A DNA stretch of 64,000 nucleotides. It comes from Mycoplana rhizolycopersici. GTDB taxonomy: Bacteria; Pseudomonadota; Alphaproteobacteria; Rhizobiales; Rhizobiaceae. The notes beneath the pieces are model-generated. The model saw only the letters and a list, made by a program, of their open reading frames with translations. It was not told where the DNA came from and searched no databases. Positions within the stretch are counted from its first letter, which is position 1; the number at the start of each line of letters is the position of its first letter. Shown here piece after piece: positions 9,777 through 18,087 of this stretch. Position numbers and translations under genes: made by a program. The stretch spans positions 62,001 to 126,000 of the forward strand of contig NZ_JABXYK010000004.1 of NCBI RefSeq assembly GCF_013378445.1. Direction: 5' to 3'.

Positions 9777-10994
9777 ATGGACAACGTGCTCAGACAATCC
9801 CCCGACCTGCCCTCCTCGGCTGACCGGATCATGCGGCATTCGCAGCTCCTGTCGGTTCAATTACAGAACCTCCGCCAGCAGATGTATCCGCCGGAGGCGA
9901 TGAAATCGCTTCGAACCTTTTCGTCAAAGGATGCCGCCGCTCTGCTTGGCATTGCCGAATCCACCCTGCGCCAGATGTCGCTGGATGGCGAGGCGGTGAT
10001 CCCGGACCGGCAGGACAACGGCCGCCGCGTCTATACGCTGCCGCAGCTGAACGAGATCCGCGCCTACCTCGCCAATCGGCGCCCATCGGAGGGGCTGGAC
10101 TTCCATCCGCGCCGGCGCGTCGGCGACAAGCTCCAGGTGCTTGCGATCGCCAATTTCAAGGGCGGATCGGCCAAGACGACCACGACGGTGCATCTGGCGC
10201 ACTACCTCGCCCTGCAGGGGCTGCGCGTGCTGGCGATCGATCTCGATCCGCAGGCGTCGCTCTCGACGATGTTCGGCTACCAGCCGGAATTCGACGTGGA
10301 TGCCAACCAGACGCTCTACGCCGCGATCCGCTATGACGAGAATGAGCGCGTTCCCCTCTCCGCGGTCATCCGCAGGACCTATTTCGACGGCGTCGACATC
10401 GTGCCGGGAAATCTCGAGCTGATGGAATACGAGCACGAGACCCCGCAAGCGATTGCCAAGGGCCTCTCGCGCGGCGACGGCATGTTCTTCCGACGGCTGA
10501 AGACGGTGCTTGCGGAGGTGGAGGATAATTACGACGTCGTGCTGATCGACGCGCCGCCACAGCTCGGTTACCTGACGCTGGGCGCGCTCTATGCGGCGAC
10601 CGGTCTGCTCATTACGGTCCACCCCGCCATGCTCGACGTGGCTTCGATGAACCAGTTCCTCGCGATGACGAGTGACCTGCTCGGCGTAATCGAGGATGCC
10701 GGCGGCTCGCTGGAGCACGACTTCATCCGTTACGTGCTGACCCGCCACAATCCGCATGACGTGCCGCAGGTGAACGTGGTGGCGCTGCTGCGATCCTTGT
10801 TCGGCCAGGACGTGCTGGCTGCTTCGGTGGTCGATACGACGGCGATCGCAAGTGCGGGACTGGAGAAGAAGAGCCTGTACGAGATGACCCGCGGAAGCGT
10901 CGGTCGTGATACGCTGAACCGTGCGCTCGAATCGGTCGATGCCGTCAACGCCGAGATCTTCCGCCACATCAAGACAGTCTGGGGACGCAAATGA
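9777..10994 (+). CDS. repA: Plasmid partitioning protein RepA (ParA-type ATPase)
   Basis: This 405-aa protein is a repABC-type ParA. It has an N-terminal winged HTH-like segment (FSSKDAAALLGIAESTLRQ, about residues 46-64) and a deviant Walker A (FKGGSAKTTTTVHLAH, about residues 125-140). The ATPase core includes IDLDPQASLSTMFG and VVLIDAPPQLGY. ATG 9777 is chosen because the protein then has the usual RepA length and N-terminus; the open frame extends back to 9429 without family sequence. RepA represses its own operon and drives replicon segregation with RepB. It overlaps repB by 4 nt. Its presence argues for a plasmid, chromid or former plasmid segment. Confidence 0.92.
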   Translation: MDNVLRQSPDLPSSADRIMRHSQLLSVQLQNLRQQMYPPEAMKSLRTFSSKDAAALLGIAESTLRQMSLDGEAVIPDRQDNGRRVYTLPQLNEIRAYLANRRPSEGLDFHPRRRVGDKLQVLAIANFKGGSAKTTTTVHLAHYLALQGLRVLAIDLDPQASLSTMFGYQPEFDVDANQTLYAAIRYDENERVPLSAVIRRTYFDGVDIVPGNLELMEYEHETPQAIAKGLSRGDGMFFRRLKTVLAEVEDNYDVVLIDAPPQLGYLTLGALYAATGLLITVHPAMLDVASMNQFLAMTSDLLGVIEDAGGSLEHDFIRYVLTRHNPHDVPQVNVVALLRSLFGQDVLAASVVDTTAIASAGLEKKSLYEMTRGSVGRDTLNRALESVDAVNAEIFRHIKTVWGRK

Positions 10995-12022
10995 ACAGCG
11001 CCAGTGATCGCTCCAAGAGAATGAAAGCCATGTTCGGGGGCATCAACCCCGAGGAGCTTGCCGCTACCGTGGCGCCCTCCCCGCTGTCGCAGGCCGGCCG
11101 CCGCGTGTCTTCCGGCGCCGTGCGGTCGATGCAGGACTCCTTTTCGGCGATCGAAGACGAAAATGCACGGCTGCGCGACCAGCTTGCCGGTTCAGAGGCA
11201 GTGGTCGAGATTGCACCGGATCAGATTGAGCCGTCCTTCGTGCGCGACCGGATGGAGGATGAGGTGGACCCCGGTCTTGCCGATCTCGTGCGTAGTATCG
11301 GCGAGCACGGGCAGCAGGTGCCGATCCTCGTCCGTCCGCATCCAGATGCGAGCGGTCGTTACCAGATCGCCTATGGCCATCGCCGCTGGAAGGCGTCGCG
11401 CCAACTGAACCGTGCAGTCAAGGCGATCGTCCGGCCGCTTTCCGACGACGCGCTGGTTATCGCGCAGGGCAAGGAAAACAGCGAACGCAAGGATCTGTCC
11501 TTCATCGAGCAGGCGCTGTTTGCACAGGAACTGAAGGAACGCAGCTTCGACCGTCAGACGATCGCGGCCGCCTTGGGGCGCAGCGAGGACAAGGGGCTGG
11601 CCTATATCTCGATCCTGACCTCGCTGGCGAGCACTCTGTCGCTGGACATCGTTCGCAAGATCGGGCCTGCGCCGAAGACGGGACGCCCGAGATGGGAAAA
11701 GCTGGCGGCGCATTTTTCCGACCGCAAGCTTCCGGCCGCGCGCTCCTCGGCGGCGAATGGGCTGATGTCTTCCGAAAAGTGGCTCGCCGCCGACAGCGAC
11801 GCGCGCTTCTCGATGCTGCTGTCGCTGCTGGACGCGAAGGAGAAGCCGGTGTCCGCCAGGAGCATCATCAAGGGCGGGGCAGGGCAGGAGGCCGTGGCAA
11901 TCGAGCGGACGGGACAAGTGACCCGTTTCGCGGTCGACGAGCGCCAGAATCCGGGCTTTGCGGAATGGCTTGCCCGGGAGCTTCCGTCACTTGTGACGCG
12001 CTTCGAGCAGGAGCGCGGCTAA
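10991..12022 (+). CDS. repB: Plasmid partitioning protein RepB (ParB-type centromere binder)
   Basis: A 343-aa ParB/RepB protein. The N-terminus (KRMKAMFGGINPEELA) is typical of RepB. The ParB catalytic/CTP region contains YQIAYGHRRWKAS (about residues 119-131) and QGKENSERKDLSFIEQA (about residues 158-174). This is followed by a helix-turn-helix (FDRQTIAAALGRSEDKGLAYISILTSL) that would bind parS. Its start is inside repA (ATGA). In a normal repABC operon repC, the replication initiator, would follow after ~150 bp; instead the next gene is an fba aldolase. The pair is therefore a partition-only locus as seen here. Confidence 0.92.
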   Translation: MNSASDRSKRMKAMFGGINPEELAATVAPSPLSQAGRRVSSGAVRSMQDSFSAIEDENARLRDQLAGSEAVVEIAPDQIEPSFVRDRMEDEVDPGLADLVRSIGEHGQQVPILVRPHPDASGRYQIAYGHRRWKASRQLNRAVKAIVRPLSDDALVIAQGKENSERKDLSFIEQALFAQELKERSFDRQTIAAALGRSEDKGLAYISILTSLASTLSLDIVRKIGPAPKTGRPRWEKLAAHFSDRKLPAARSSAANGLMSSEKWLAADSDARFSMLLSLLDAKEKPVSARSIIKGGAGQEAVAIERTGQVTRFAVDERQNPGFAEWLARELPSLVTRFEQERG

Positions 12023-12030
12023 GGAATCGT

Positions 12031-12054
12031 GGGCGAGGGGACCCCTCCTCGCCC
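12031..12054 (+). terminator. Hairpin after repB
   Basis: An 8-bp stem GGGCGAGG (12031-12038)/CCTCGCCC (12047-12054) begins 9 nt after the repB stop. A second weaker stem (GGCGGA/TCCGCC) follows at about 12061-12083. No T-run follows. In place of repC, this region could also be a relic of the repB-repC spacer. Confidence 0.45.
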
Positions 12055-12296
12055 GATTGCGGCGGACCTGAGTCCGATTCCGCCGACCAGCACAAGGGCT
12101 GAACCTGCAAAACGGCCCTATTCCACTGAAAATAAAGCGAAAAATTCCACGGCGTATCAACTGTAACACCGAAGGCGGTGCAAAGGGCCGACGGGGCTGT
12201 AGACGGTCGCTCCCGGTGTCCCATCCGGAGCGTCTCCTTGACGAACTAGCTCCGCGAATTGCGACAGGCATGTGTCTTCATGTGGATACCAAGGCC

Positions 12297-12341
12297 TTGA
12301 ATTTTCTTACTAATCGATTTGATATTGTTTCAATCGATTTG
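12297..12341 (+). promoter_or_regulatory. fba promoter with twin AATCGATTTG repeats
   Basis: The 417-bp gap between repB and fba holds a candidate sigma-70 promoter, TTGAAT (12297-12302) and GATATT (12321-12326) with an 18-bp spacer. The 10-mer AATCGATTTG occurs twice, at 12312-12321 and 12332-12341, exactly 20 bp apart (two helical turns). One copy lies between -35 and -10, the other just after -10, as repressor half-sites often do. AATCGATT is the CG-centred core of many LacI-family operators. The rest of the gap shows no gene. Confidence 0.5.
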
Positions 12342-12439
12342 GGTTAAACTGTTTTGCCGGTAGGGCTGTTGCAAGGTCCGTCGCTTCTGTGATTAGTGCC
12401 AAGCATCTTGGCAATCCGACTGGAAAAGGGAGATACGGA

Positions 12440-13486
12440 ATGGCGTTGATTACGATGCGGCAGTTGCTCGATCATGCTGCGGAGAACGACTACGCGCTGC
12501 CTGCGTTCAACGTGAATAACCTGGAATACATCCAGGCTGTCATGCGCGCAGCCGACGCGACCGATTCGCCGGTGATCCTGCAGGCAAGCCGCGGTGCACG
12601 CGCCTATGCCGGCGACGCCTTCCTGCGTCACCTCATCCTCGGTGCTGCCGAAGAATATCCGCATATTCCAGTATGCCTTCATCTCGACCACGGCGATCAG
12701 CCTTCGACCTGCATCTCGGCCATCACGAACGGCTTCACGTCGGTGATGATGGATGGATCGCTGCTGGCGGACGGCAAGACCGTGGCAAGCTACGAATACA
12801 ATGTCGACGTCACTGCCGAAGTGGTGAAGATCGCCCATGCGGCTGGCGTCTCCGTCGAGGGCGAGCTTGGATGTCTCGGCAACCTCGAGACCGGTGCCGG
12901 CGACAAGGAAGACGGTCACGGCTTCGAGGGCAAGCTGTCGCGCGAGGAACTGCTGACCGATCCGGACCAGGCGCTGGACTTCGTCAGCAAGACCGGCGTC
13001 GATGCTCTGGCCGTCGCCATCGGCACCAGCCACGGCGCCTACAAGTTTACCCGCGAGCCGGACGGCGAGATCCTCTCGATCGAGACGATCGCCAGGATCA
13101 ACAAGAAGCTGCCGAACACGCATCTCGTCATGCACGGCTCGTCGTCCGTTCCGAAGGAGCTTCAGGATCTGTTCAACAGCTATGGCGGCCAGATGAAGCC
13201 GACCTGGGGCGTTCCGGTGTCGGAGATCCAGAAGGCGATCCCGCTTGGCGTGCGCAAGGTCAACATCGATACGGACCTGCGCCTGGCGATGACCGGTACG
13301 ATCCGCAAGAGCTTCACCGAGGCGCCGGAAAATTTCGACCCGCGCAACTATCTGAAGCCTGCGACCGCGCTGATGGCAGAGGTCTGCAGGGAACGCTTCG
13401 AAGCCTTCAGGACGGCCGGCAAGGCCTCGAAGATCCGCGTGAAGCGGCTGCCGGAAATGGCGAAGTTCTACACGTCTGGCAAATAA
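12440..13486 (+). CDS. fba: Class II fructose-bisphosphate aldolase, Calvin-cycle subtype
   Basis: This 348-aa zinc-dependent aldolase interconverts fructose-1,6-bisphosphate with DHAP and glyceraldehyde-3-phosphate. ATG 12440 gives the family N-terminus [27 protein letters not shown], with an AAAAGGGAGA site upstream. Metal and catalytic motifs are visible: HLDHGDQPS (about residues 80-88), [22 protein letters not shown] (about 138-159), GTSHGAYKF and [20 protein letters not shown] near residue 275 binds the phosphate. It stands alone after repAB and before the minus-strand RuBisCO-like cluster. Since aldolase products feed triose phosphate pools, it could serve the neighbouring sugar pathways, but no operon link is seen. 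Confidence 0.93.
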   Translation: MALITMRQLLDHAAENDYALPAFNVNNLEYIQAVMRAADATDSPVILQASRGARAYAGDAFLRHLILGAAEEYPHIPVCLHLDHGDQPSTCISAITNGFTSVMMDGSLLADGKTVASYEYNVDVTAEVVKIAHAAGVSVEGELGCLGNLETGAGDKEDGHGFEGKLSREELLTDPDQALDFVSKTGVDALAVAIGTSHGAYKFTREPDGEILSIETIARINKKLPNTHLVMHGSSSVPKELQDLFNSYGGQMKPTWGVPVSEIQKAIPLGVRKVNIDTDLRLAMTGTIRKSFTEAPENFDPRNYLKPATALMAEVCRERFEAFRTAGKASKIRVKRLPEMAKFYTSGK

Positions 13487-13504
13487 GGCAGCGCTCGACG
13501 ACGG

Positions 13505-13527
13505 GGAGGGCAGGGCTTCCTGCCTCC
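13505..13527 (+). terminator. Hairpin downstream of fba
   Basis: GGAGG-G-CAGG pairs with CCTG-CCTCC around a 4-nt loop, 19 nt after the fba stop. It is stable but lacks a U-tract. Confidence 0.5.
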
Positions 13528-13930
13528 CTCCAAGCACGCCTCTTTGGGGCGGTGCCGGCCTGAGAGGGGAGGGCGTGGTGCTCCCCCGCTCCGGCTTCAA
13601 CATATCATCGCGCCGGCGCTACCGCTCTGAGATCGCTCACCTGTTGGTGGCTCCAGTTATGGTTAACAGTCGGTAGCGAAAGTGATTGTCTATTTATCTT
13701 TCATAGCTTGGCGCCATCCGCATTAAATCAATATGTTAACCGTTCATTCAATTGTTTTCGCTTCCACCAAAATTGCGGGTGAAGCGGGAGGCATGCGATC
13801 CTGCCATGTTTCCCTGATGGATGAGCCGACGCGCGATCTGCCCGACCGGGTGTCGCGATGGCGCTCCCGTAGCGCGGCACGATTGGCGCAGATCGCTGGG
13901 TGAAGGCTGGCCCACTGGCCCTATAGCCGG
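13528..13930. other. Intergenic region between fba and the RuBisCO-like gene
   Basis: About 400 bp between convergent genes with no credible ORF. Positions ~13660-13770 are strikingly AT-rich compared with the surroundings. I see no repeat, tRNA or transposase remnant. A transcription terminator for the leftward operon should lie here, but no classical hairpin-plus-T-run was found. Confidence 0.4.
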
Positions 13931-15049
13931 TCAGGCATGGACGGCTGCGACCAGTCGACGGCAGGCGTCTACCAGGTTGGGTTCTTGAAGCAGTGCCCCT
14001 CCGATGAGGTACATGACGTCGTTGCCGTAGGCATCCCGCATCTCGGGCACACGGCCGAAGGTCATGCCGCCGCCGGGGGCGGCGACGATAGCCTTTCGGC
14101 CACCCATGTTCACCGCGCAGGCGGCTGCGATCGACAAGCATTCTTCGCGGGTAAAACCGAAGCGGCCGCCGAAATTCGGATAGATCACCGCGTCAGCGCC
14201 CATCAGGCGGTGCAGCGTGCCGTAGAAGGTGCGGTGCGAAAAGCCGCAATCGGGAGAAATCACGTTGGCGCCGGAAAAGGCCGGATGCGAGACAATCGGC
14301 AAGGTGAAATCCGGATCGGCGGCGAGCGCGCGCACGACATCGTAGCCGGCGAGCGCCGGCGCGATCATGACGCCGCCGGCGCCGCATTCCTGCGCCTGCA
14401 TCGCCCGCTCGATGATCGCAGTCGCCGGGCCGGTGATGTTGGGAACGAAGCTCGCCCGGCCTCCGCTTTTCGCATTTGCCTCACCAACGGCTTCTACGCA
14501 GGCTTTCAGCCGCTCGTCGAACGGCGCGGTCTTCTGGTCGACGAGGCCGTGGTCGTCCTTGATATAGTTCATGCCGCCCAGCGCGAAATCGTGGGCGAGG
14601 CGGGCAAGGGCTATGGTTGAAAGACCCACCGGCTTGATCGCCGACATCAGCAGCGGTTCGTCGCCGATACCCGCGCGGGCCCGCAGACCGGCGATGCCGT
14701 GGCGCGGGCCCGCGCAGAGGTCGAGCAAGCCGGGCGAGAGGCCGATGTCCTCCACCTTGAGGCCTGGCTTGATGGAACTGTTGCCGAAGACGATGTTGAG
14801 GAACTGCAGAAAATCCTCGCCGATATCGTCCTCCGAATAGGAGATGGTCGCAAGATAGCCCGGCCGGCCTTCCGGGTCCTTTTGCAGATTTTCCAGCCGG
14901 CCGAGAATCTCGTCCTCGACGTAGCCTTTCGGCACTGCGCTGCGCGGGATCTCCACGGTCTGCTCCAGCGCGATATCCAGCGCCCGCGCCTTCGCCTCCG
15001 CCTGGTCGGCGGCACGCACGAAATAGGTAACCGTGAAGCGCTTTGCCAT
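13931..15049 (-). CDS. RuBisCO-like protein (form IV), probable sugar-phosphate isomerase/enolase-type enzyme
   Basis: This 372-aa RuBisCO large-subunit homologue is not a carboxylase. The open frame extends upstream into the transketolase gene, but ATG 15049 fits the family N-terminus (MAKRFTVTYF) and shares a base with the upstream stop (TGATG). It keeps the proton-shuttling Lys (IKPVGLS, K139) and the carbamylation/metal motif (NYIKDDHGL, K164-D165-D166, with His in place of the usual Glu). The loop-6 catalytic Lys is absent: the region reads YPNFGGRFGF (about 290-299). Form IV proteins include DK-MTP-1-P enolase, the 5-methylthioribulose-1-P isomerase of Rhodospirillum rubrum and 3-oxo-isoapionate-4-P decarboxylase. 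Co-operonic mtnA/mtnK favour a methylthio- or deoxy-pentose phosphate substrate; the nearby apiose genes leave the third option open. Confidence 0.88.
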   Translation of the reverse strand: MAKRFTVTYFVRAADQAEAKARALDIALEQTVEIPRSAVPKGYVEDEILGRLENLQKDPEGRPGYLATISYSEDDIGEDFLQFLNIVFGNSSIKPGLKVEDIGLSPGLLDLCAGPRHGIAGLRARAGIGDEPLLMSAIKPVGLSTIALARLAHDFALGGMNYIKDDHGLVDQKTAPFDERLKACVEAVGEANAKSGGRASFVPNITGPATAIIERAMQAQECGAGGVMIAPALAGYDVVRALAADPDFTLPIVSHPAFSGANVISPDCGFSHRTFYGTLHRLMGADAVIYPNFGGRFGFTREECLSIAAACAVNMGGRKAIVAAPGGGMTFGRVPEMRDAYGNDVMYLIGGALLQEPNLVDACRRLVAAVHA

Positions 15050-16050
15050 CAGAGGGCCTCGGCTTTCTGTGCGGAATGCACATGGTCGAGGCGAACTTCT
15101 GCCAGTTCCTCCTCGCCGATGGCGAGTTGTCTGGCGATCAGGGTTTCGACGGCGGCGACGAGCGCGCCGGCATCGAGCCCGTATTTCTTCATGAGGTAAG
15201 GCTTCGAGGCGCCATGGGCGAAGGTGTCGTTGAGGCCCAGGCGCCTCAGGCGGATGCCAAGCCCTTCTTCGGCAAGGAATTCCGCGACCAGTGAGCCGAG
15301 GCCGCCGATGATCGTGTGGTTCTCCAGCGTGACGATGCCCTTCTTGCCGCGCGCGGCTTTCAGGAGGCCTTCCCGGTCGAACGGCTTTAAAGTCGATGCA
15401 TGCAGATGGTGGATGCCGACACCGCGTGCCGCGATCGGCCCGGTGGCGCGCAACGCCTCTTCCGTGCATACGCCGGAGGAGACGACGAGGATGTCGTCTC
15501 CTTCCGAGAGCGTGCGCAGCCTGTTGAATTCGAAGGGAGTCGCGAAGAGACGGGGTACTTCGCCGCGCAGGACGCGCACATAGACCGGTCCGTCGATGCT
15601 GTCGGCGACATCCAGAACGGTCTCGACTTCCGTCGCGTCGCCCGTTTCGAGGATCGTCATGTTCGGTACGGCCCGCAGCACGGCGATGTCCTCGATCGCC
15701 TGGTGCGTGATGCCGCCGGGCGTGGTGATGCCGGGCAGGAACCCCATCAGCCTGACCTTGCGGTTGGAATAGGCGATCGAGTTGATCAACTGGTCGTAGG
15801 GGCGGCGATAGAGGAAGACCGAGAAGGTGTGGACGAACGGCCGGAACCCCTGCATGGCAAGGCCGCCGGCGAAGGAGAGCATGTTTTGCTCGGCCATGCC
15901 GAGCGACAGGAACTGTTCGGGATGCCGGTCGCGAAAACCGTCTACCTCGCAGGAAGAGGTGAGGTCGGCGGAGAGGCAGAGGACTTCAGGGCGCGCGGCC
16001 GCGAAGGCTTCGAACGCCTTGGCATAGGGGCGGTTGACGATTTCGACCAT
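15049..16050 (-). CDS. Half-transketolase, C-terminal (pyrimidine-binding) subunit
   Basis: This 333-aa protein matches the central and C-terminal domains of transketolase, split from its partner. It has the catalytic Glu that activates thiamine diphosphate (GMAEQNML, E54), the HQAIEDIAVLRAVPNM motif (H116) and a C-terminal regulatory domain (GIVTLENHTIIGGLGSLVAEFLAEEGL). It would pair with the N-half encoded 2 nt upstream to move a two-carbon ketol unit between sugar phosphates. Split transketolases are known for apulose-4-phosphate (AptAB). Here the operon also carries mtnK, mtnA and a RuBisCO-like protein, so a 1-modified xylulose phosphate is an attractive but untested substrate. Confidence 0.88.
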   Translation of the reverse strand: MVEIVNRPYAKAFEAFAAARPEVLCLSADLTSSCEVDGFRDRHPEQFLSLGMAEQNMLSFAGGLAMQGFRPFVHTFSVFLYRRPYDQLINSIAYSNRKVRLMGFLPGITTPGGITHQAIEDIAVLRAVPNMTILETGDATEVETVLDVADSIDGPVYVRVLRGEVPRLFATPFEFNRLRTLSEGDDILVVSSGVCTEEALRATGPIAARGVGIHHLHASTLKPFDREGLLKAARGKKGIVTLENHTIIGGLGSLVAEFLAEEGLGIRLRRLGLNDTFAHGASKPYLMKKYGLDAGALVAAVETLIARQLAIGEEELAEVRLDHVHSAQKAEAL

Positions 16051-16052
16051 GG

Positions 16053-16988
16053 TCAGGCCCCTTCCATCGCGATGAGATCGATGCCGAGTTCGGCGGCGAG
16101 AGCCGCCTGCATTTCCAGCCGCTCCTCCGCGCTCTTGAAGCGGACATAATGCAGGCGCGGAAAACGCTTCCTCAGGAAATCCATGCCCTGATAGGGCGAG
16201 GTGTTGGCGAGGATGATCAGCGGTTTGTCGGTTTCGGCGCTGTCCGCTGCGGCCCGTAGCGCGCCGAGATCGTGGCCGTCCACCGAGCGGCAGGTGACGC
16301 CGAATGCGGAAACACGTGCGGCCAGATCGCCAAGGTCGAGCACCGAGGACATGGCGCCGTCACATTGTTGGCGGTTCACGTCGACGATGACGCGGACATT
16401 GTCGATCTTGTGATGGCTCATCGCCGTAAGGCATTCCCAGGTCTGGCCCTCCTGGAATTCGCCGTCGGACATATAGACCCAGACCTTGCCGGGCTCATTT
16501 TTTTTCAGCCGCGCCCAGGCGACGCCGGAGGCCATCGAGAGGCCCTGCGCCAACGAACCGGTCGTCACTTCCATGCCTGGGCTGTGCTCGGCGCCGATCA
16601 TCTCGACCGAGCCGCCGTCGTTGTTGAAATGGTCGAGCGCATGTTCGTCCATGCGGCCGGTCTCGATCAGCGCGGAATAGATGACGAGCGCATAATGGGC
16701 GGGCGAGATGAAGAAGCGGTCGAAGTCCGGGCCGGCCGGGCCGTGATAGCCCGCGCCGGTGAAGGCATCCGGATTGTGCGCCGACGGAACGCCGCGGAAG
16801 GGCAGGGGTACCTTCGGCAGCGTCGGTTCGCCGAGCTTCAGCAACTCGTTATAGAGCAGCGCGAGGCTCTCGGCGGCCGAGCAGGCCTGGCTGAGATAAC
16901 CGCCATTGTGCTTCATCGTGTGGAAGAACACGCGCCGGCGGATGCCGAGCGCGATATCCTCTGTGGTTTTTTCGTTGGGCAGGATCAT
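16053..16988 (-). CDS. Half-transketolase, N-terminal (ThDP pyrophosphate-binding) subunit
   Basis: A 311-aa protein corresponding to the N-terminal transketolase domain. The ThDP/Mg motif is recognisable: SDGEFQEGQ (about 174-182) to NRQQCDG (N205), with Ser for the first Gly of the usual GDG. GSLAQGLSMASGVA (about 144-157) is conserved. Two canonical motifs are altered: SKGH appears as SPAH (about 95-98), and the early GHPGGSLS histidine motif reads GGYLSQACSAAE (about 29-40). This suggests an atypical substrate pocket. It is 2 nt upstream of the C-half and 4 nt downstream of mtnA in one operon. Confidence 0.87.
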   Translation of the reverse strand: MILPNEKTTEDIALGIRRRVFFHTMKHNGGYLSQACSAAESLALLYNELLKLGEPTLPKVPLPFRGVPSAHNPDAFTGAGYHGPAGPDFDRFFISPAHYALVIYSALIETGRMDEHALDHFNNDGGSVEMIGAEHSPGMEVTTGSLAQGLSMASGVAWARLKKNEPGKVWVYMSDGEFQEGQTWECLTAMSHHKIDNVRVIVDVNRQQCDGAMSSVLDLGDLAARVSAFGVTCRSVDGHDLGALRAAADSAETDKPLIILANTSPYQGMDFLRKRFPRLHYVRFKSAEERLEMQAALAAELGIDLIAMEGA

Positions 16989-16992
16989 CGTC

Positions 16993-18087
16993 TCAACTCC
17001 GTTCGGGAAAGAGCGCCTTCAGCCCCTCGGGCGACGGTGTGGCGATGCCGCGCTCGGTGATGAGGCCGGTGATCAGGCGCGCGGGCGTCACGTCGAAGGC
17101 GGGGTTGGCCGCGGGGCTGCCCTCCGGCGAGATGCGCACGCTGGCAATAGAGCCATCGGCGGCGCGACCCTGGACGAAGCTCACTTCGTCGGAAGTGCGT
17201 TCCTCGATCGGGATTTCCTTGACGCCGTCATGCACCGCCCAGTCAATGGTGGGCGAGGGGAGTGCCACATAGAACGGCACGCCGTTGTCGCGCGCGGCAA
17301 GCGCCTTCAGATAGGTGCCGATCTTGTTGCAGACGTCGCCGTTCGCCGTGGTGCGGTCGGTGCCGACGATCACCATGTCGATATCGCCATGCTGCATGAG
17401 GTGGCCACCGGCATTGTCGACGATCAGCGTGTGCGGCACGCCATGGCCGTTCATCTCCCAGGCGGTGAGATAGGCGCCCTGGTTGCGCGGCCGCGTCTCG
17501 TCGACATAGACGTGGACCGGAATGCCTTCCTCGACGGCCATGTAGATCGGCGCGGTCGCAGTTCCGTAGTCGACGGTCGCAAGCCAGCCGGCGTTGCAAT
17601 GGGTGAGAATGCGCACGGGCTCGCCCGGCTCTTTCCTGGAGGCAATCTCGCGAATGACATCGAGGCCGTTCGCGCCGATGGCGCGGTTGAGTTCGACATC
17701 CTCCTCGGCGATCTCGGCGGCGCGCACGTAGGCGGCGTCAGCGCGTTCGCCCTCGGGCAACGGGCGCAGATACTCGCGCATCGCATTCAGCGCCCAGCGC
17801 AGATTGATGGCGGTCGGACGGGTTTCGTTCAGCTCTTCCCAGACGGAATCGAGTTGCGCATCCGACGGATCCTTCGCCATGGCGATGGCGACGCCATAGG
17901 CAGCCGTGACGCCGATCAGCGGTGCGCCGCGCACCCACATGTCCCTGATGGCGACAGCGACATCGGCGACGGTCTTCAGCGTGACGACGCGGAATTCGTG
18001 CGGAAGCCAGCGCTGGTCGATGATGTCGACGGAGCGGCCGTCTTCGCTGAGCCAGATCGTATGGTAGTGTCGTTCTCCGACTTTCAC
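16993..18087 (-). CDS. mtnA: S-methyl-5-thioribose-1-phosphate isomerase (MtnA family)
   Basis: This 364-aa aldose-ketose isomerase converts 5-methylthioribose-1-P, or the analogous 5-deoxyribose-1-P, to the ribulose-1-P form. The catalytic Cys lies in [15 protein letters not shown] (C164), a variant of the usual CNTGSLAT, and the catalytic Asp in [11 protein letters not shown] (D244). [19 protein letters not shown] and NKIGTY are also conserved. The start is GTG 18087, overlapping the mtnK stop (GTGA), with AAGGAG 8 nt upstream. It belongs to the five-gene mtnK-mtnA-TK-TK-RuBisCO-like operon. eIF2B-alpha-like paralogues share this fold, but the kinase neighbour makes the sugar-phosphate role likely. 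Confidence 0.9.
   Translation of the reverse strand: MKVGERHYHTIWLSEDGRSVDIIDQRWLPHEFRVVTLKTVADVAVAIRDMWVRGAPLIGVTAAYGVAIAMAKDPSDAQLDSVWEELNETRPTAINLRWALNAMREYLRPLPEGERADAAYVRAAEIAEEDVELNRAIGANGLDVIREIASRKEPGEPVRILTHCNAGWLATVDYGTATAPIYMAVEEGIPVHVYVDETRPRNQGAYLTAWEMNGHGVPHTLIVDNAGGHLMQHGDIDMVIVGTDRTTANGDVCNKIGTYLKALAARDNGVPFYVALPSPTIDWAVHDGVKEIPIEERTSDEVSFVQGRAADGSIASVRISPEGSPAANPAFDVTPARLITGLITERGIATPSPEGLKALFPERS

Noticed and set aside
12023-12439. Possible repC or repABC antisense RNA gene downstream of repB
   Set aside because: No repC-like ORF exists in any frame before fba. A small hairpin (CACCG-AAGG-CGGTG near 12168) is present, but I could not match the region convincingly to the conserved antisense RNA.
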